Assembly: GCA_030429585.1 (NCBI GenBank)
Contig: JAUIEU010000001.1
Location: 1,669,994 to 1,733,993 of the forward strand
DNA: 64,000 nucleotides
Source of the DNA: a bacterium
GTDB taxonomy: Bacteria > Cyanobacteriota > Vampirovibrionia > Vampirovibrionales > Vampirovibrionaceae
Direction: 5' to 3'
The notes under the pieces are model-generated. The model made no database searches. It was not told the origin of the DNA and worked only from the letters and a program-made list of their open reading frames with translations. The position numbers and the translations under genes are program-made. Below are positions 63,126-64,000 of this stretch, in pieces; positions within the stretch are counted from its first letter, which is position 1; the number at the start of each line of letters is the position of its first letter.

Positions 63126-64000
63126 CTAACAAATAAGCCCTTTTAACTGCTCGCCTAACTGCCTGCCGTGGTGGTATACCAAAGCTACTGGCGCCACCGT
63201 GCTTACGGTATGGTTTTTACCCGCCTCCGGGTGGATATGCTGGGCGACAATGGTCACTTGCTCGCCATTAATGGTCGCCATCACCGCTAAAGGAATATGG
63301 CAGCCGGAATCCATGGTTTCTAACACGCCACGCTCTGCCTGGGCTTGAATAACTGTCGGCCGGTGCTGAATAGCGGCCACTCGCTTGGCCATTGCTGTAT
63401 TATCCGCCCGATATTGGGCGGCTAAAATACCCTGGGCAGGGGCGGGTAGCCAATCCTCTTCTATGCCTAAATACTGATGCACATGGTGAGATAAGCCCAA
63501 TCGCGCCAAGCCTGCACTGGCAAGCAACAAGGCATCAGCCTCGCCTGCTGCTAATTTTCGCAGGCGGGTGTTCACATTCCCCCGAATTGGCACCACGGTA
63601 ATATCCGGGCGAAGTTGGTTTAATCTATTTTCTCGCCGCACGGAAGAGGTACCCACCCGTACGCCTTGGGGCAACGTGGCAATGGTGCGCTGCCCTGCCG
63701 GTAACACCGATTCCTGACACACCAGTGCATCCCGATAATCATCCCGCAAACCCACCGGCACTACGGTTAACCCTTCCGGGCCTGTGGTCGGCATATCTTT
63801 ATAACTATGAATGGCCACATCAATATCGCCTGCCATCAAGGCCGTTTCCAGCTCTTTTACAAATAAGCCTTTATCCCCTATTTTGCCTAAGGCCACATCC
63901 AAACGCTTATCGCCAAGGGTTACCATGGATTTTTGGGTAACCTTTAGGGTGGCATCGTTGGTTTGCAACAGCGTGGCCACATGCTGAGTTTGGGCTAACG
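63126..64000 (-). CDS. hemC: Porphobilinogen deaminase (hydroxymethylbilane synthase), 5' end outside the window
   Basis: Polymerises four porphobilinogen molecules to hydroxymethylbilane in tetrapyrrole synthesis. The reading frame stays open to the last base, where LAQTQHVATLLQ matches the early helix of the family, so the true start lies beyond 64000. Visible blocks are GDKGLFVKELETAL, DVAIHSYKDMPT, the arginine-rich GTSSVRRENRL and NVNTRLRKL, and the dipyrromethane-binding Cys in MDSGCHIPLAV. Only about 15-20 residues should be missing at the N-terminus. Confidence 0.94.
   Translation of the reverse strand, partial: LAQTQHVATLLQTNDATLKVTQKSMVTLGDKRLDVALGKIGDKGLFVKELETALMAGDIDVAIHSYKDMPTTGPEGLTVVPVGLRDDYRDALVCQESVLPAGQRTIATLPQGVRVGTSSVRRENRLNQLRPDITVVPIRGNVNTRLRKLAAGEADALLLASAGLARLGLSHHVHQYLGIEEDWLPAPAQGILAAQYRADNTAMAKRVAAIQHRPTVIQAQAERGVLETMDSGCHIPLAVMATINGEQVTIVAQHIHPEAGKNHTVSTVAPVALVYHHGRQLGEQLKGLIC

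Overview
The window reads as one stretch of a Gram-negative bacterial chromosome of roughly half G+C, densely packed with genes on both strands. An outer membrane is implied by kdsB, lptA/lptB/lptF-like genes, a beta-barrel protein and a lipoprotein. Peptidoglycan with diaminopimelate is implied by lysA, murQ, an L,D-transpeptidase and an amidase. Flagella are implied by fliP-fliQ-fliR-flhB. The flagella and LPS, and the many lineage-specific polytopic membrane proteins, would fit a non-photosynthetic relative of cyanobacteria (Vampirovibrionia/Melainabacteria). That placement is inference from gene content only and is held with low to moderate confidence. No phage, transposase, CRISPR array or rRNA operon is visible.

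Layout. 1-2215: a lysine-rich repeat protein, then about 730 bp without a recognisable gene. 2216-13976: housekeeping genes (pheT-pheS, an acyl-CoA dehydrogenase, a P-loop kinase, purD, amidase-pyrF, a NUDIX hydrolase, mdh). 13977-24359: a mixed region with an outer-membrane protein, two GNAT acetyltransferases, tRNA-Arg(ACG), tandem PH-domain membrane proteins, ychF, a DUF429-like protein, an L,D-transpeptidase and several orphan membrane proteins. 24437-29653: a PhoB/PhoR-like two-component pair, a DnaJ-like protein, and a minus-strand operon of a molybdopterin-fold protein, a CcdA-like protein and rsmD. 29891-34954: an LPS-transport cluster (lptA-like, a small orphan, lptB, lptF/G-like) and a second, degenerate DnaJ. 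34964-37528: three orphan membrane or exported proteins. 37583-40351: a minus-strand pterin operon (folE2, a double-domain PTPS/QueD protein, an SDR). 40449-52376: a lipoprotein, a cyclophilin, lysA, a phosphohexomutase, the murQ/acyl-CoA ligase/VTT operon, kdsB and two large membrane proteins. 52405-54491: groES-groEL with a clear terminator. 54865-61689: a secretion block of GspE/PilB-like and GspF/PilC-like proteins followed by the flagellar export gate genes. 61832-64000: metK and the 3' part of hemC.

How the genes fit together. Envelope biogenesis dominates: Kdo activation, LPS transport, peptidoglycan recycling and cross-linking, and a DAP/lysine enzyme. The folE2-PTPS-SDR order matches the three steps GTP to dihydroneopterin triphosphate to 6-pyruvoyltetrahydropterin to a reduced biopterin. 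A queuosine-type role for the PTPS is the main alternative. About a dozen uncharacterised proteins, including a clear paralogous pair of about 460 residues and several with a short N-terminal Phe-Gly motif, are the least explained content.
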